Assembly: GCA_037975125.1 (NCBI GenBank)
Contig: CM075856.1
Span: forward strand, 3,756,949-3,820,948
Length of the DNA stretch: 64,000 bases
Direction of reading: 5' to 3'
DNA from: Latrodectus hesperus
Lineage: Eukaryota; Arthropoda; Arachnida; Araneae; Theridiidae
Shown here piece after piece: positions 1 to 13,622 of the stretch. The notes beneath the pieces are model-generated. The model saw nothing but the letters and a program-made list of their open reading frames with translations. It did not search any database and was not told the origin of the DNA. Position 1 is the stretch's first letter. Every line of letters starts with the position of its first letter. The position numbers and the translations under genes are program-made.

Positions 1-667
1 TCATTTAATTCATACTACTACAAACAAATTACTACTTTTTATAGTGTTTAGTAGTATTCAAAATTAAAATTTTACAAAATTAATTTTTCAGTTCATTTTT
101 GTAGATTTTAATTTTCAATGCTATCACTTTTCATTTCATACAGTGTCATTGTTTTATCAATTTGTAAAAAGTAAAGTAATTTTTCATATTTTTTTTAAAA
201 TCTTACATGTTCCTCTATTCAATTTTTTGTCATAGAAACCAAAAATTGTACTTCATTTTTAAGATTTTAAAATTATTTTTAAATGTATATTTAATCTGTA
301 TTCCAGCAAATATTTATTTGTTAAGCAAAATTAATTCCTTTTAGAACAATGTTTTGCTTGAAGCAGGATTTTTATTAGTAAGATAAAATATCAACAGAAT
401 GTGGCTAATTTTTATTGACAAATCAGCCACAATTAAATAACATCAAATAATCTCTATTTCATTATTGTAAAGTCTAATGCTCCATTTAAAGAAATGTCTT
501 TTTTCAATTTAAAATGCACAAAAGAAATTAAAATAATAAAAATACAATTTTAAATTTAAATGTATGTTTTAGTTTGATTACGAAACCAATTTTCCAGGAT
601 TAATTGCTTAATTTTGTACACATTTTCATAAATTAAATTTATTTTTTAATCTGAATTGTGTTGTTAT
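1..667. other. AT-rich intergenic DNA, no gene seen
   Basis: AT-rich, low-complexity sequence with stops in all frames. I see no RNA gene, conserved motif or terminal repeat. Confidence 0.6.
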
Positions 668-674
668 TATTTAT

Positions 675-1033
675 GACACTCTTAACCCGACGGCTATGTG
701 AACTAAAATCAGAAGGAAGCAGCTTTCGTTTAACCAGAGCACCATGAAGTTGAAAGTACGACTTTGTTCTAAATTTCTCCTATAGATGGAACCACCAGAG
801 GATCCACTCCCTCAATTTTTAACTAATCTTAAGAGGGAGGAAATTTTTTCCAGACCATTACATCCGTGGAAAATGCTCTACGACGGACAACACGAATTTC
901 GATTCCACAGACTTAAAGAGCACTTACAACGCATTTACTCAATGGGCTTTAGGCAGCATTGAGATTCCAACCCTGTCCTTCCGGACGTAATGCCTTTAAC
1001 CTAACCACTAGGCTACCATGGCCCGTGTAAAGC
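675..1033 (-). repeat. tRNA-derived SINE
   Basis: A GC-richer block in AT-rich DNA. Read on the minus strand it begins with a tRNA-like head: a box A match TAGCCTAGTGGT at 1004-1015 and a degenerate box B GGTTGGAATCT at 962-972 (consensus GGTTCGANTCC). These are RNA polymerase III promoter elements. The tRNA-unrelated body runs down to about 675. A 7-bp repeat TATTTAT at 668-674 and 1034-1040 may be the target duplication, though seven bases can recur by chance in AT-rich DNA. The head is clear; the left border is less certain. Confidence 0.7.
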
Positions 1034-1040
1034 TATTTAT

Positions 1041-3999
<2,959 letters not shown>

Positions 4000-4164
4000 C
4001 CGGGTGGCCATAATTAAACTGACAGTGCTCACAACGTTCTGTAGCGCGATCTATTTGCGAGAATGACGCCACATTTTGGAGGAAGATTAAACAAGACGGG
4101 AGACAAAAGATTCCGCGAAAAAACAAACTAGTTCCAAAAGTCACCACTAGGGGAATATTTGGCG

Positions 4165-4234
4165 CTGTGTAATAAAAAATAGAGTGTTAACAAATGCAAA
4201 TCAATACGGAAATTACCTTTTATTTTGCATTCAA
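4165..4234. repeat. Inner part of left terminal inverted repeat
   Basis: 4,165-4,201 is the inverted counterpart of 5,588-5,624 with two mismatches in 37. The similarity continues with small indels to about 4,234 and so overlaps the last codons of the transposase (stop at 4,220-4,222). Confidence 0.85.
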
Positions 4235-5332
4235 ATGAGTTTCCATGTGGCTGCCGTTGTTGTGGACCACATATTGCATTCTGTGCACAGTATGCACAAC
4301 AGCAGAAAGTAACATGTCTGCATGAATCTCCCGTACAGTCCGTGATATGTTATCCCTCAACGTAGCCAGGTCCTGGACCACTCCTTGATAGACCCTGGAT
4401 TTAAGGTAACCCCACTGCCAGAAATCGCATGGGGTAAGATCAGGCGACCGAGGTGGCCATGCAGTTGGAAAGTAGCAGCTAATAACTCTTTCTGTTGTGA
4501 ATTTCTGTCGTAGCATCTGTTGCACCCGTACAGCAACGTGTGGAGGAGGGACTCCATCTGTCATGAAAATGATTTCCTCCAGGCATTGTCTTTACTGAGG
4601 TGCCGGAATGACAAAGCTGTTCAACATGTGGCGATATTTTTCTCCGGTAACAGAACAGGTTTCCGGTCCTGTCTGGGTAATGTTCTCATAAAAGAATGGA
4701 CCTACTATAAATTCCGCTGTGAACACACACCAAACAGTTACCTTTGGTGAATGTAAGGGAATTGCTGTGATTGCATGTGATGATTTGTCATCCCAAATTC
4801 GGCAGTTCTGTGTATTCACAGTTCCATTCAAGTAAAAGTGGGCCTCGTCTCCCCATAAGATTTTCCACGGCCAAGCATCATCCACCTCCATTCTGGCAAG
4901 AAAGGTGAGAGCAAAAGTCAATCGCTTATCATGGTCGGGGTACAGTAACTCCTGTACACGGCTGATCTTGTACGGATAGAAGTTGATAATCTTTCGTTAG
5001 ATTTTGAATACCGTACTGTAAGGCATATCCATATTCCGAGCTACTCCACGAGCGCTAGAGGTGGCAGCAATATTATCTGGTCCTCTTTCGACAATTGCCG
5101 TGGCAACTGCTTCGATTGTATCCTATGGTACAGGTTTTCGTCCTCTGCCTGACTGAACCTTCAGAGAACCTGTTTTCTCAAACGTCATAACCATTGCTTT
5201 TAGCCCATTAACTGACACAGGACCGTTACCTTTACGCATTTTTTTGTGCATTCTAAAAGCACGAAGAGCGTTGCATTGGTTGAGGTAAAAGAATTTGACC
5301 AGTAACGCACGCTCGACTAAAGAAGGAGACAT
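4220..5332 (-). pseudogene. DUF4817/DDE transposase pseudogene, three nonsense codons
   Basis: Encodes a transposase of the IS630-Tc1-mariner superfamily with an N-terminal DUF4817-like helix-turn-helix. Such enzymes bind the terminal repeats and cut and join DNA through a DDE-type RNase H fold. I chose the Met at 5,330-5,332, just before S-P-S-L-V-E-R-A; the same frame is open upstream to 5,476. The reading frame is continuous over about 371 codons and is broken only by stops at 5,123-5,125, 4,997-4,999 and 4,592-4,594, with no frameshift. Visible landmarks are the helix-turn-helix region ending near SGRGRKPV, then FLARMEVDDAWP, the first acidic motif LWGDEAHF (Asp at 4,847-4,849), a second Asp in FMTDG (4,556-4,558) and RSPDLTPCDFW (Asp at 4,439-4,441 and 4,424-4,426). 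The acidic residues remain, so decay is by point mutation. The family call is confident; the exact subfamily is not. Confidence 0.85.
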
Positions 5333-5552
5333 GGCACATAAACTTCCAATCCGATTGATTCGAAACGTAACACATTGCCTTTTAAAACCCAAGCAGCTGG
5401 CACTGTGCCAATGGATGTAACGTGAAATTTGAATAAAGAACTTCTTCTGCTCAGCGTACGTGATATTGTTGATCATGAGACTTAAGCGGTGCTTATGTAG
5501 ATTTTACGTTTTTTTAAAAGTGTTACCATATTGCACATGAACTACTTCAGAA

Positions 5553-5624
5553 AATGTGCATAATAAAAGGAATTTTATTCTGTATTAATTTGCATTTGTT
5601 AACACTATATTTTCTATTACACAG
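5553..5624. repeat. Inner part of right terminal inverted repeat
   Basis: Inverted copy of 4,165-4,234. It starts about 75 bp beyond the first in-frame codon of the coding stretch and stops abruptly at 5,624, well short of the length of the left repeat. Confidence 0.85.
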
Positions 5625-7638
5625 ACTCAAATTTAAAACTATTATATTCATTCTCTCTCTCTCTCTCATACCAAATCAAGTTGACATTTTACTAAATGCT
5701 TCTGAAATCTTAGAGGAATCTTCAAATTTAAAATAGACTTTTTGAACATTAATGCAAAATTGAGATAGAGCGTGATATCTTTATAGTAAAATTATTTTTT
5801 TTTTATTATTTGATTAAGAAAGAAAATAACGTGGTGACTCCTGCATATTACATATTTAATTAAATTTTATGAAATGATTCAGGAATGCTTCTGTCATTAT
5901 TAAAACTAAGGAATATATTTCTAGCCAGATTGGATGATATTTAGTGAATTTTAAATTTAAATAAGATTACTGTTTACTTTGAATGTAAATTAAGTTTAGT
6001 AAATTATAGCCTACAAAATTTCTATGAGATAATTTTCAGATGCAAAATATGGGATGAGGACAGTAACCAAAGCAAATAAAATCCGAAATGCATTTAACAT
6101 TTAATTACTGTTCATAAATTAAAACTATTCTAGCTTTAGTTATAATTTTGGCTACTTCTCATATATTTAAATATTTTATACAATGATCATAAATAATCTA
6201 ATGTATACTTTAATCTGTAGAAGCACTGAGTTTACAGTCAAAGAGAAGGGAATTTGATTCATACATTTAAAGGTATTGTAAACCGATTGTATATTAATTA
6301 AAACACATATTTAAAATATAAGGTAAACAATGATATGTCTACAAATTTAAATGAATGATAAATATGAGATACGAATCAAATTTAAGCATTTAAAATGTTT
6401 ATTTCAAATGAAATAATGAATCATATTAAAAATTTAGATACAGTTAACATTATATCTTGAATTAGATTACTGTTCAATAAATCATAAACATCTCAAGAAA
6501 TTTAGCAATTATATTATTTTTGTCACGTAAATTTTCGTTAAAACTGAAGGTTAGATTTTATATTCATTGCGCGATGTATTTTAATAATTCAATAATGCAA
6601 GCATTGTATTTTTATTATTTAATAACTCTTAAAGTATGTGAGTATCTAAATATAAAAAGCATAACAATGTTAACGATGGATAAAGTTGTTTTTTTTAATA
6701 AAATATTTTTAAAAATGCATGTTGTACTAAAACTGTTAGTAACAATGCTTCAGAAAATATTATTTATACAGAGCCCTAGGAGAACGCTATTGAATTTTTC
6801 GCAGCAAATTCATCTAATTATAAAAGTTTCTTTTTCATAACAAGATTAATTAGCACGATGCAATTTTAGCCGTAAACATGTCATTCTCAAATTAATTAGA
6901 GATTCTTTGGAAAAAAACATTCTTCTGCATAAATAGCATAATAAAATCACTTTCGTTAATGAATGGTTTAGTCACTTCATTATGAAAATCAAGTCATAAT
7001 TTCTACTATTTTCTATGATATTCGAGGTGAAGAGTACATCTCAGGTAAAAGCTGATTTTTGATTAGAATACTTTGATTTTTCTTAGGGCTTATTTTTTGC
7101 ATACTAGATTATGTATTGCTATTAATTAATGTATAACTGTAATTCAAACTTTAAAATTTTCATATCTAATTTTATCTTAACAAATCAGTAACTGACAAAG
7201 ATGTTGGTTTCTTTTATTTTATAGTAAAAAATAAACAAATATATTTGAAACATCTGATGATTTTTCACATAAAAAGGCTGTTTTATTTAAAAGAAAGTAT
7301 ATGCATGATAAAGATATACAAAATATTTTTATAAATATGATTTTCATTTTGAAATACTTCTGAAAATATTAATTATTGGTTAAAAGAAGTTTAGTGCAAT
7401 ACTTTAATACATTTAATTATTTCAGATAAATTCATTTTTTATATAAAGCATGTAAATAAAAACAATTCCTTAGATCTCTAGAAAACATTACTTTAATAAT
7501 GGTCAATTATTCAATGTATCATCAAGATTAAACTTGGTGGAAGTGGGACGATACGCAAGCAATTGACACATTCTTTCTCCCTTCCTAACTAAAAGTAAGA
7601 AAAATAATTACCCTTCTAGTGTTTACTCTTGCTGAGTT
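5625..7638. other. AT-rich DNA, no gene seen
   Basis: Contains a short (TC)n run at about 5,651-5,667, then AT-rich sequence. An open stretch at 6,520-6,840 has AT-driven composition and no recognisable motif. The piggyBac element's left terminus should lie near the right end of this interval, but I could not identify an inverted repeat or a flanking TTAA with confidence. Confidence 0.5.
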
Positions 7639-9420
7639 ATGTCAGTACAAAGGTTTCTGAAGTTAGAGAATACTTTGGATTTACTAAATAGTTTAGATAC
7701 TGATGAGAGCGACGTTGAAATTGCTATGTTACCACCAAATGCTAGTGAACTAACTGACAAAGATTAAGGGGATTAAAATGAAGTAAACACTGGTGATATT
7801 ATTATAAACGATGTTCCTGTGTCTCTGGAAGTTAGAGCTGGAGATATTTTCGAGCCTGAACCATTCACAATCTCTAGTGTATCAACAACAAAGAGCAAAA
7901 AAAAAGGGGCTAAACGATTTCAATTATCTTGGATAAAGAATAAGTCAACGCAATACACAAAATGGAAAATACAAGGTGAATCAACTGCAAATGACTTTCT
8001 CAAACAGATGGAAGCTGCACTAAAAGACAAAACTCCGCCAAAGCTTTTTAAACAGTTTTATTCCAGTGAAGTTTACGATATCATCGTAAAAGAAACTGTG
8101 CGATATGCCACAGATATAAAAGATGAACACGATTTCTTTACCACTGCTGATGAAATTCGTGTTTTTGTAAAAAATTTGCTTTAAACTGGTTATCATTCAA
8201 ATACCTGTGAACATGACTACTGGTCAGATACCGAAGATCTTGCATTACCCTGGTGAAAAATGCCATGTCACGAAACTGTTTCCAAAAGTTGAAATCTTAT
8301 TTACACTTTGTCGACAATGGAACTCTGAGTCATCACGCTCAGGATCAATCCTTCAAAGTAAAACCTTTGTTTGTCATACTCGATAAAAATTGTATGCAAT
8401 TTGGACACTTCTCTGCAAATCTAAGCATTGATGAAATGACCATCATGTATTATTGTAGGAATGGTCTGAAACTGTTTATCTAAGTTTAGCCAATTCGTTT
8501 TGGATATAAACTTTGGGCTCTCTATGGAAGCGGCGAGAGATATTGTTACAATTTTTCTTTCTATTGTGTTAAAGAATTTTATGCAAGAAATGATTCTCCT
8601 CTAGGTACTCGGGTTGTGATGAAACTAACAGAGAATATAGTTCATCCTTCAAGCTATATTTTATGTTTTGACAACTTTTTTACCAAAATTGATCTTTTGA
8701 AAAGTTTGTGAACAGGGTTTTCGAGCTACAGAAAGCATACGAGAAAATCGGATAAACCATGAATGTCCTCAAGAAGAATCTAAGTCTATGTGGAAGAAAG
8801 AAAGAGACACGTCTGATTTTGCATTTGACGAGAACTCTGAGATTTTTCTGGTGCGATGGAATGACAATTGTACTTTTATTGTTGCTACAAAATTCAGCAC
8901 TTAAGAACCATTGTTTGATGTGAAGAGGTAAGTAAGAAGACACAAAAATAAACTTAACATAAAGATGCATAATTTGATCAATTCTTACAACAAATATATG
9001 GGTGGTGTGGATCACCACGACTGGTTGGCTGGATTTTATTCCATTAAAATTAATGGGAAAAAGTTATACTGGACACTTTTTATTTGTTCATTGGATATGA
9101 CTATGGTAAACGCATGGATAATTCACAAAACTCTCAACAAAAATAAAGCCCTAAACTTGAAGGAGCTCCGAAGATTTGTAACAACACTTTACCTAAAAAC
9201 ATCTATGATAAGAACAAGAGGTAGAACTAGGATCTTGACTGTACCTTCTGGTGCCAAAGGAGACGACGTCCAAAAAGGTAGCGTGTGCCATTTTTTACTA
9301 AAACGAGAAAAACAACGTCATTGTCAAAGAGAGGGCTGCAAAAGAAAACCCAAAATATAATGTGGGAAATGTAACAAAACAGTTCATCAGGATTGCTTTG
9401 GACCTCTCCACCAAGATTAA
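7639..9420 (+). pseudogene. piggyBac-type transposase pseudogene
   Basis: A near full-length but broken piggyBac (PGBD-like) transposase, an enzyme that moves elements by cut-and-paste at TTAA. It starts at the Met of MSVQRFLKLEN, followed by an acidic N-terminal region (SDVEIAMLPP). In-frame stops occur at 7,765 and 7,774 and at 8,182. The frame then shifts, with the central region in another phase (stop at 8,481-8,483), and returns to the first phase for 8,965-9,360. All three aspartates of the family's DDD site are recognisable: N-L-S-I-D-E (8,430-8,432), F-D-N-F-F-T (8,670-8,672) and Y-M-G-G-V-D (9,010-9,012). A cysteine/histidine-rich C-terminus follows (REGCKRKPKI, stop, CGKCNKTVHQDCFGPLH), matching the family's zinc-binding tail. 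Nonsense and frameshift changes make this copy inactive. Its terminal repeats were not found. Confidence 0.9.
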
Positions 9421-10979
9421 AAGGAAATTTAACTGAAAAATTAACTATTTTGCAAATAAGGTATTAATATTCAAATAAAGTAAAATTTTGTACCCGGAAA
9501 TTACTTTTCATCTTTGAAGAAAACAGTAAAGCATTTAATTGCAAATTTCATCCCCTTTATACCAGTGTTATATTTAGATGACGGGTTAGATTTCTTATAT
9601 GAAATATATTTTATTTTTCAAATTTTGTTATATTTATTTTGTTTAGGTTGAATTAACTTTAGAAAACATGATTCTTCTCTAATCTGAACAAAATAAATAA
9701 ATTGGGATAAAACGGTTTAATCATCATTTTATTTCTTAGAATTTCAAGAAATTTAATTCGTTTCTTTTGTACCCTGGTCATATTCTGATACACAACATTT
9801 AAAATAATTTATCAAAAATTGAATACAATTCATTAAAATAACAGAAACAGAATTATCAAGTAGATGGTAATTTGAAGATCTAAACAGTAGGAAATATGTA
9901 TATAAGGCTCAAAACACGTACCGGAGTGAAATATATTTTAATTTGTATTTACATTTATCAACAAGGAAAATATTGCATTTATCATTATAATGAATATTTG
10001 TTACATGTAAAATTGCTGTTATTTTCATGGGAAGTAATCTATAGATAATTAGCATGTACTTTGGAGGAATTTGTTCTAGGTCATTATTTCAAAATTTCAG
10101 ATTTGAATGCCTTATCGAGACTTTAAATTCCTGGATAACAATATAAAATCCTGTAAAGGGAGACAGGAATCTCAATCCTCTCAATAAAGTAAACGAAAAA
10201 AATTGTTTCTTAGGAAACTGTGTTGTAGTAATTGTTATATTTATATTAGTTGTTCTGTCTTCAAAGGTTTCCGTGGAGTTCATTTCCTGGTTTTTGCACA
10301 TACATTAAGATTTTTACATCTCAAGATCTTCATGATAAAGAGTGCAATATTTTATTTTTGAAAAATAACTATTGCAAATATTGGAGGAGATAATAGGGAC
10401 ATAAATTCTCCTGCAAGTTTCTCTAACAATTCAATCTCATATTTGGTGAAAGAATTTGTCAATCAATCATTTTGCAAACTATAGTTAGATAAAATGTGGT
10501 GTAATCACAAGCTTGCTTGAAAAGTTTTAGTGAATGACTTTTTTGAAAATGTTAATGGTGTAAAGAAGAAATCTACCTTGAAGGAAGTTTGTCATTGGTT
10601 CATTATTGCTTTTAATTTATTTTTTACCTTATGCTAAATATTTGATAAGAGTTTTTCCATTGTAGGTTTAACTTCTTGAAATATTTCTGTTATCTTAAAT
10701 ATAATAACGTCTTAGGTTCATGAGTAAATTGAAGTATATAGTGAGCATAAAAATGTTATCCAAATATAACTTAATAATGAATTCAAGTAATAATATAGCA
10801 ATGTTAAAATCCAAAATAATATCATTAAATTAAAATATGAAGCACAATTTAAAAAGGAAAGAAACCTCCTTTTTGTCATATTTTTGTTAGTGAAAGTTAT
10901 GAGTGTAGCTGGGTTACCAGAAAATGTTAGAATTGTCTTAATTATTATGAAATAACTAGGATATAATCTTAAGAGTACG
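9421..10979. other. AT-rich DNA, no gene seen
   Basis: Lies between the piggyBac relic and the LINE. An open stretch on the minus strand at 10,089-10,301 shows no family signature. No repeat boundary or RNA gene is visible. Confidence 0.5.
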
Positions 10980-13622
10980 CCAAGATTATGCCAGTTACGT
11001 TTTAGGGGGAGGCTTGCAAATTATAGTATTATTAATGTACATACATGCCCCTACAGAGGACAAAGGGGATGAAGAGAAGGAAATATTTTATAAAAAGCTC
11101 TCTGAGTGCTTAAGGAACTGCCCACATAATGATGTAATACTTATTTTGGGTGATTTGAATGCTAAAATAGGTAAAGAGAAAGAGTTCAGACCCATTATTG
11201 GTGGCCATAGTGCTCATGAAGAATCAAAATAATAGTATAAGCGTCATTGAGTTTGCTATTGCACATGATCTAGTGGTTGGTAGTACCTATTTTGAACGTA
11301 AAAACATTCATAAATATACCTGGAAATCACCGGATGGGATAACACTTAACCAGATTGATCATGTTCTTGTTGATGCTAGGTATTTTACAAGCTTGATTAA
11401 TGTTAGAACTTTTAGAAGAACTAATATTGACAGTGATCACTATTTAGTGTTAGCTAGGCTAAGAGGTAAAGTCTCTAATGCCAATCAAGAATAAAGTAAA
11501 AAGATAAAAAGGTTTGATTGTAACAAACTTAAAGAGAATACCGTGATCAATAACTTTAGAGAGACTTTAGAAAGGAGAATTTCGGAAGTGAAACTAGATA
11601 TCTCCAATGTAGGCAATCTCGAAGAACTATGTGCCAGTTTAAGAGGGCCATTTCTGATACAGCAGCTGAAATTTTGGGCCACAAGACTAAGGAGAAAAGT
11701 AAGGATTGGTTTGATGACGAATGTAAAGATGCAAATGAGCAAAAACGTATTGCATATAAAAGATCTCTGCAGCATGGTACTAGGGGTGTGTTGGAGGATT
11801 ACCAAAAGGTACGAAGATATGAGAAGAAGGTTTTCAGGGCTAAGAAAAGGGCGTTTGAGGAAGATAGATTCAAGGATGTGGAACACCTCAAGAAGACTAA
11901 TGAATGCCGTACATTCTTTCAAGACGTCAGTTATTGTCGAAGAGACTTTAAACCTAAAATCAACTATTGTAGAAATAAGGCTGGTGTTATCCTTAGTGAA
12001 GGCTCTGAAATTTTGAAGAGATGGGTTGAGCATTTTGAATACCTGCTAAAGATTAATGATTATACTGTTGATACTGCGATTACACAGGAGGAAATCATAG
12101 ATGGACCTTTGGAGCTGGATCTTCCAACTCTGCAGGAAACATTGCTTGCAATAAAAGAGCTCAAAAACAATAAAGCGCCTGCAATAGAGTTCATACAGGC
12201 CGCACTTATAAAAAAAGGAGGGCCAAAGGTGTCAGAGCTCTTACATGGAATAATCCAGTAGGTTTGGACATTCGAGAAGATGCCAGAGGATTGGCTTACA
12301 ATCCTCTTGCTTTGTCCAATTTTCAAAAGGAGCGATCCATTAGTATGTGACAAATATAGAGGAATAACTTAAAGTGCATTTGCTACAAAGTTCTTTCCAA
12401 GATATTGTAGAAGAGACTTGTCCTGTATGTAGTGGACCATATCTTTGGTCTTAGACAAATTATGGAGAAGTGTCATGGATTTGATATAGATTTACATATT
12501 TTTTTATTGACTACAAGGCGGCATATGATTCTATAGACCGCAATGAATTACTTAAGGCTATGCTTGTTTTTGGTATTCCATTAAAGTTAATTAATTTGCT
12601 TAAAATGACCCTCAACTCGACTTCCTGTAAGGTCGTGATCCAGGGACAAATCTCTAGAGACTTTCTTGTTGATAAGGGAGTAAGACAGGGGGATTCTCTT
12701 TCTTGCCTTTTGTTTAAAATCGTTCTTGAAAGAGTCATCAGGAAAACTGGTATCAATATTAGGGGCAGCATTTTCGGAAAATCTGTTCAAGTGGTGGTGT
12801 TTGCAGATAACATTGCACTGGTAGCCAGAAGTAAAAAATACTTAATAGAAGCTTTTGAGGCTATTGAGAAGGAGGCCAGGCCGGCAGGGCTTGTTGTCAA
12901 TCAAGTTAAAACTAAATATTTCCCTGTAACTAGAACCCAATTTACCCAAACTCATCTACTCATTGGTGATTATAAATTTGAAATAGTTGATGAATTTATC
13001 TATCATTGCTCAATGGTTAACAAAAATAATGACATTCTCCCAGAGGTAAGAAAACGTTTAACTGTAGCTAGCCTTTTTTGCCTTAGACAAAGACTTTTTG
13101 GGCCTTAGACATGTATTAAAAACTAAATTTCTATCATGAAAAACTAAGTTACAGATCTATAGAACGCTTATCCGTCCCGTTTTGACCTATGCCTCAGAAA
13201 TTTGGATTTTGACTGTAAGCGAGGAGAAACTGTTGGGCCTATTTGAACGCAGGATTTTAAGAAGTATTTTTGGAGGCACGAAGGAAAACGGTGTCTGGTG
13301 CAGAAGATACAATACAGAAATATATCGAATGTACAAGGAGCTAGGCGTTGTACATCACATTAAAGTATGCCGTCTCAATTGGGTTGGACATGTTATTAGA
13401 ATGAAGGACAATAAAACACTGAGGGATTTTTTTTTGCAAAACCCATCAGCGTAAGAAGAAGAGGAAGACCAAAGCTGAGATGAGTGGATGCAGTCGAAGA
13501 AGACTGTAGGGTCCTTGGAACAAAAAATTGAAGGAGTTTGGCTGCCAGTAGAGGTGGCTGGAAGAAACTTGTTCAGAAGACCTTGGCCCATCCTGGGCTG
13601 GCACGCCATAAATGGTGATGAT
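10980..13622 (+). pseudogene. RTE/BovB-like LINE, 5'-truncated, endonuclease plus reverse transcriptase
   Basis: A non-LTR retrotransposon relic of the kind often annotated as craniofacial development protein 2-like or F52C9.6-like. In order it shows the C-terminal half of an apurinic-type endonuclease (LILGDLNAKIG near 11,140-11,175, IDHVLVDAR, SDHYLVLARL near 11,432-11,461), a linker (DWFDDEC near 11,707) and the reverse transcriptase. RT landmarks are NNKAPA (about 12,166), KYRGIT (about 12,352), FFIDYKAAYDSIDR with catalytic Asp at 12,509-12,511, GVRQGDSLS (about 12,680) and the catalytic box, which reads FADN at 12,800-12,811 where FADD is expected. The C-terminal part carries YASEIWIL and LNWVGHVIRMKDN. 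Frames change several times, stops are common, and a small deletion seems to have fused DHIFGLRQ to a later motif. The 3' end has a GCCCA/TGGGC hairpin and a GGTGATGATGA tail, as in RTE elements. It is inactive. Confidence 0.85.

Larger units (their letters stand above)
4000..5624 (-). mobile_element. DUF4817-type Tc1/mariner-superfamily transposon, right end truncated
   Basis: A DNA transposon whose transposase is read on the minus strand. The left end begins CCGGGTGGCCATAATTAAAC directly after TA (3,998-3,999). The left inverted repeat seems to run about 230 bp, reaching the end of the coding region. On the right only its inner 70 bp or so survives (about 5,553-5,624), where 35 of 37 bases match in inverted orientation. 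Beyond 5,624 the sequence passes into flanking DNA and a TC run, so the outer right terminus is lost. The copy therefore lacks both a working transposase and a complete right end. Confidence 0.8.

Noticed and set aside
6520..6840. 106-residue plus-strand frame in AT-rich DNA
   Set aside because: Residue use follows base composition (Leu, Ile, Phe, Lys, Asn), there is no recognisable domain, and no splice or expression signal supports it.
7500..9800. Candidate piggyBac terminal repeats around TTAA sites
   Set aside because: TTAA is frequent in this AT-rich DNA, and I found no inverted pair of flanking sequences near 7,530 or 9,480-9,790 that I could defend.
11485..12033. 182-residue minus-strand frame across the LINE
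   Set aside because: It is the antisense shadow of the plus-strand linker and reverse transcriptase region, whose motifs are recognisable.
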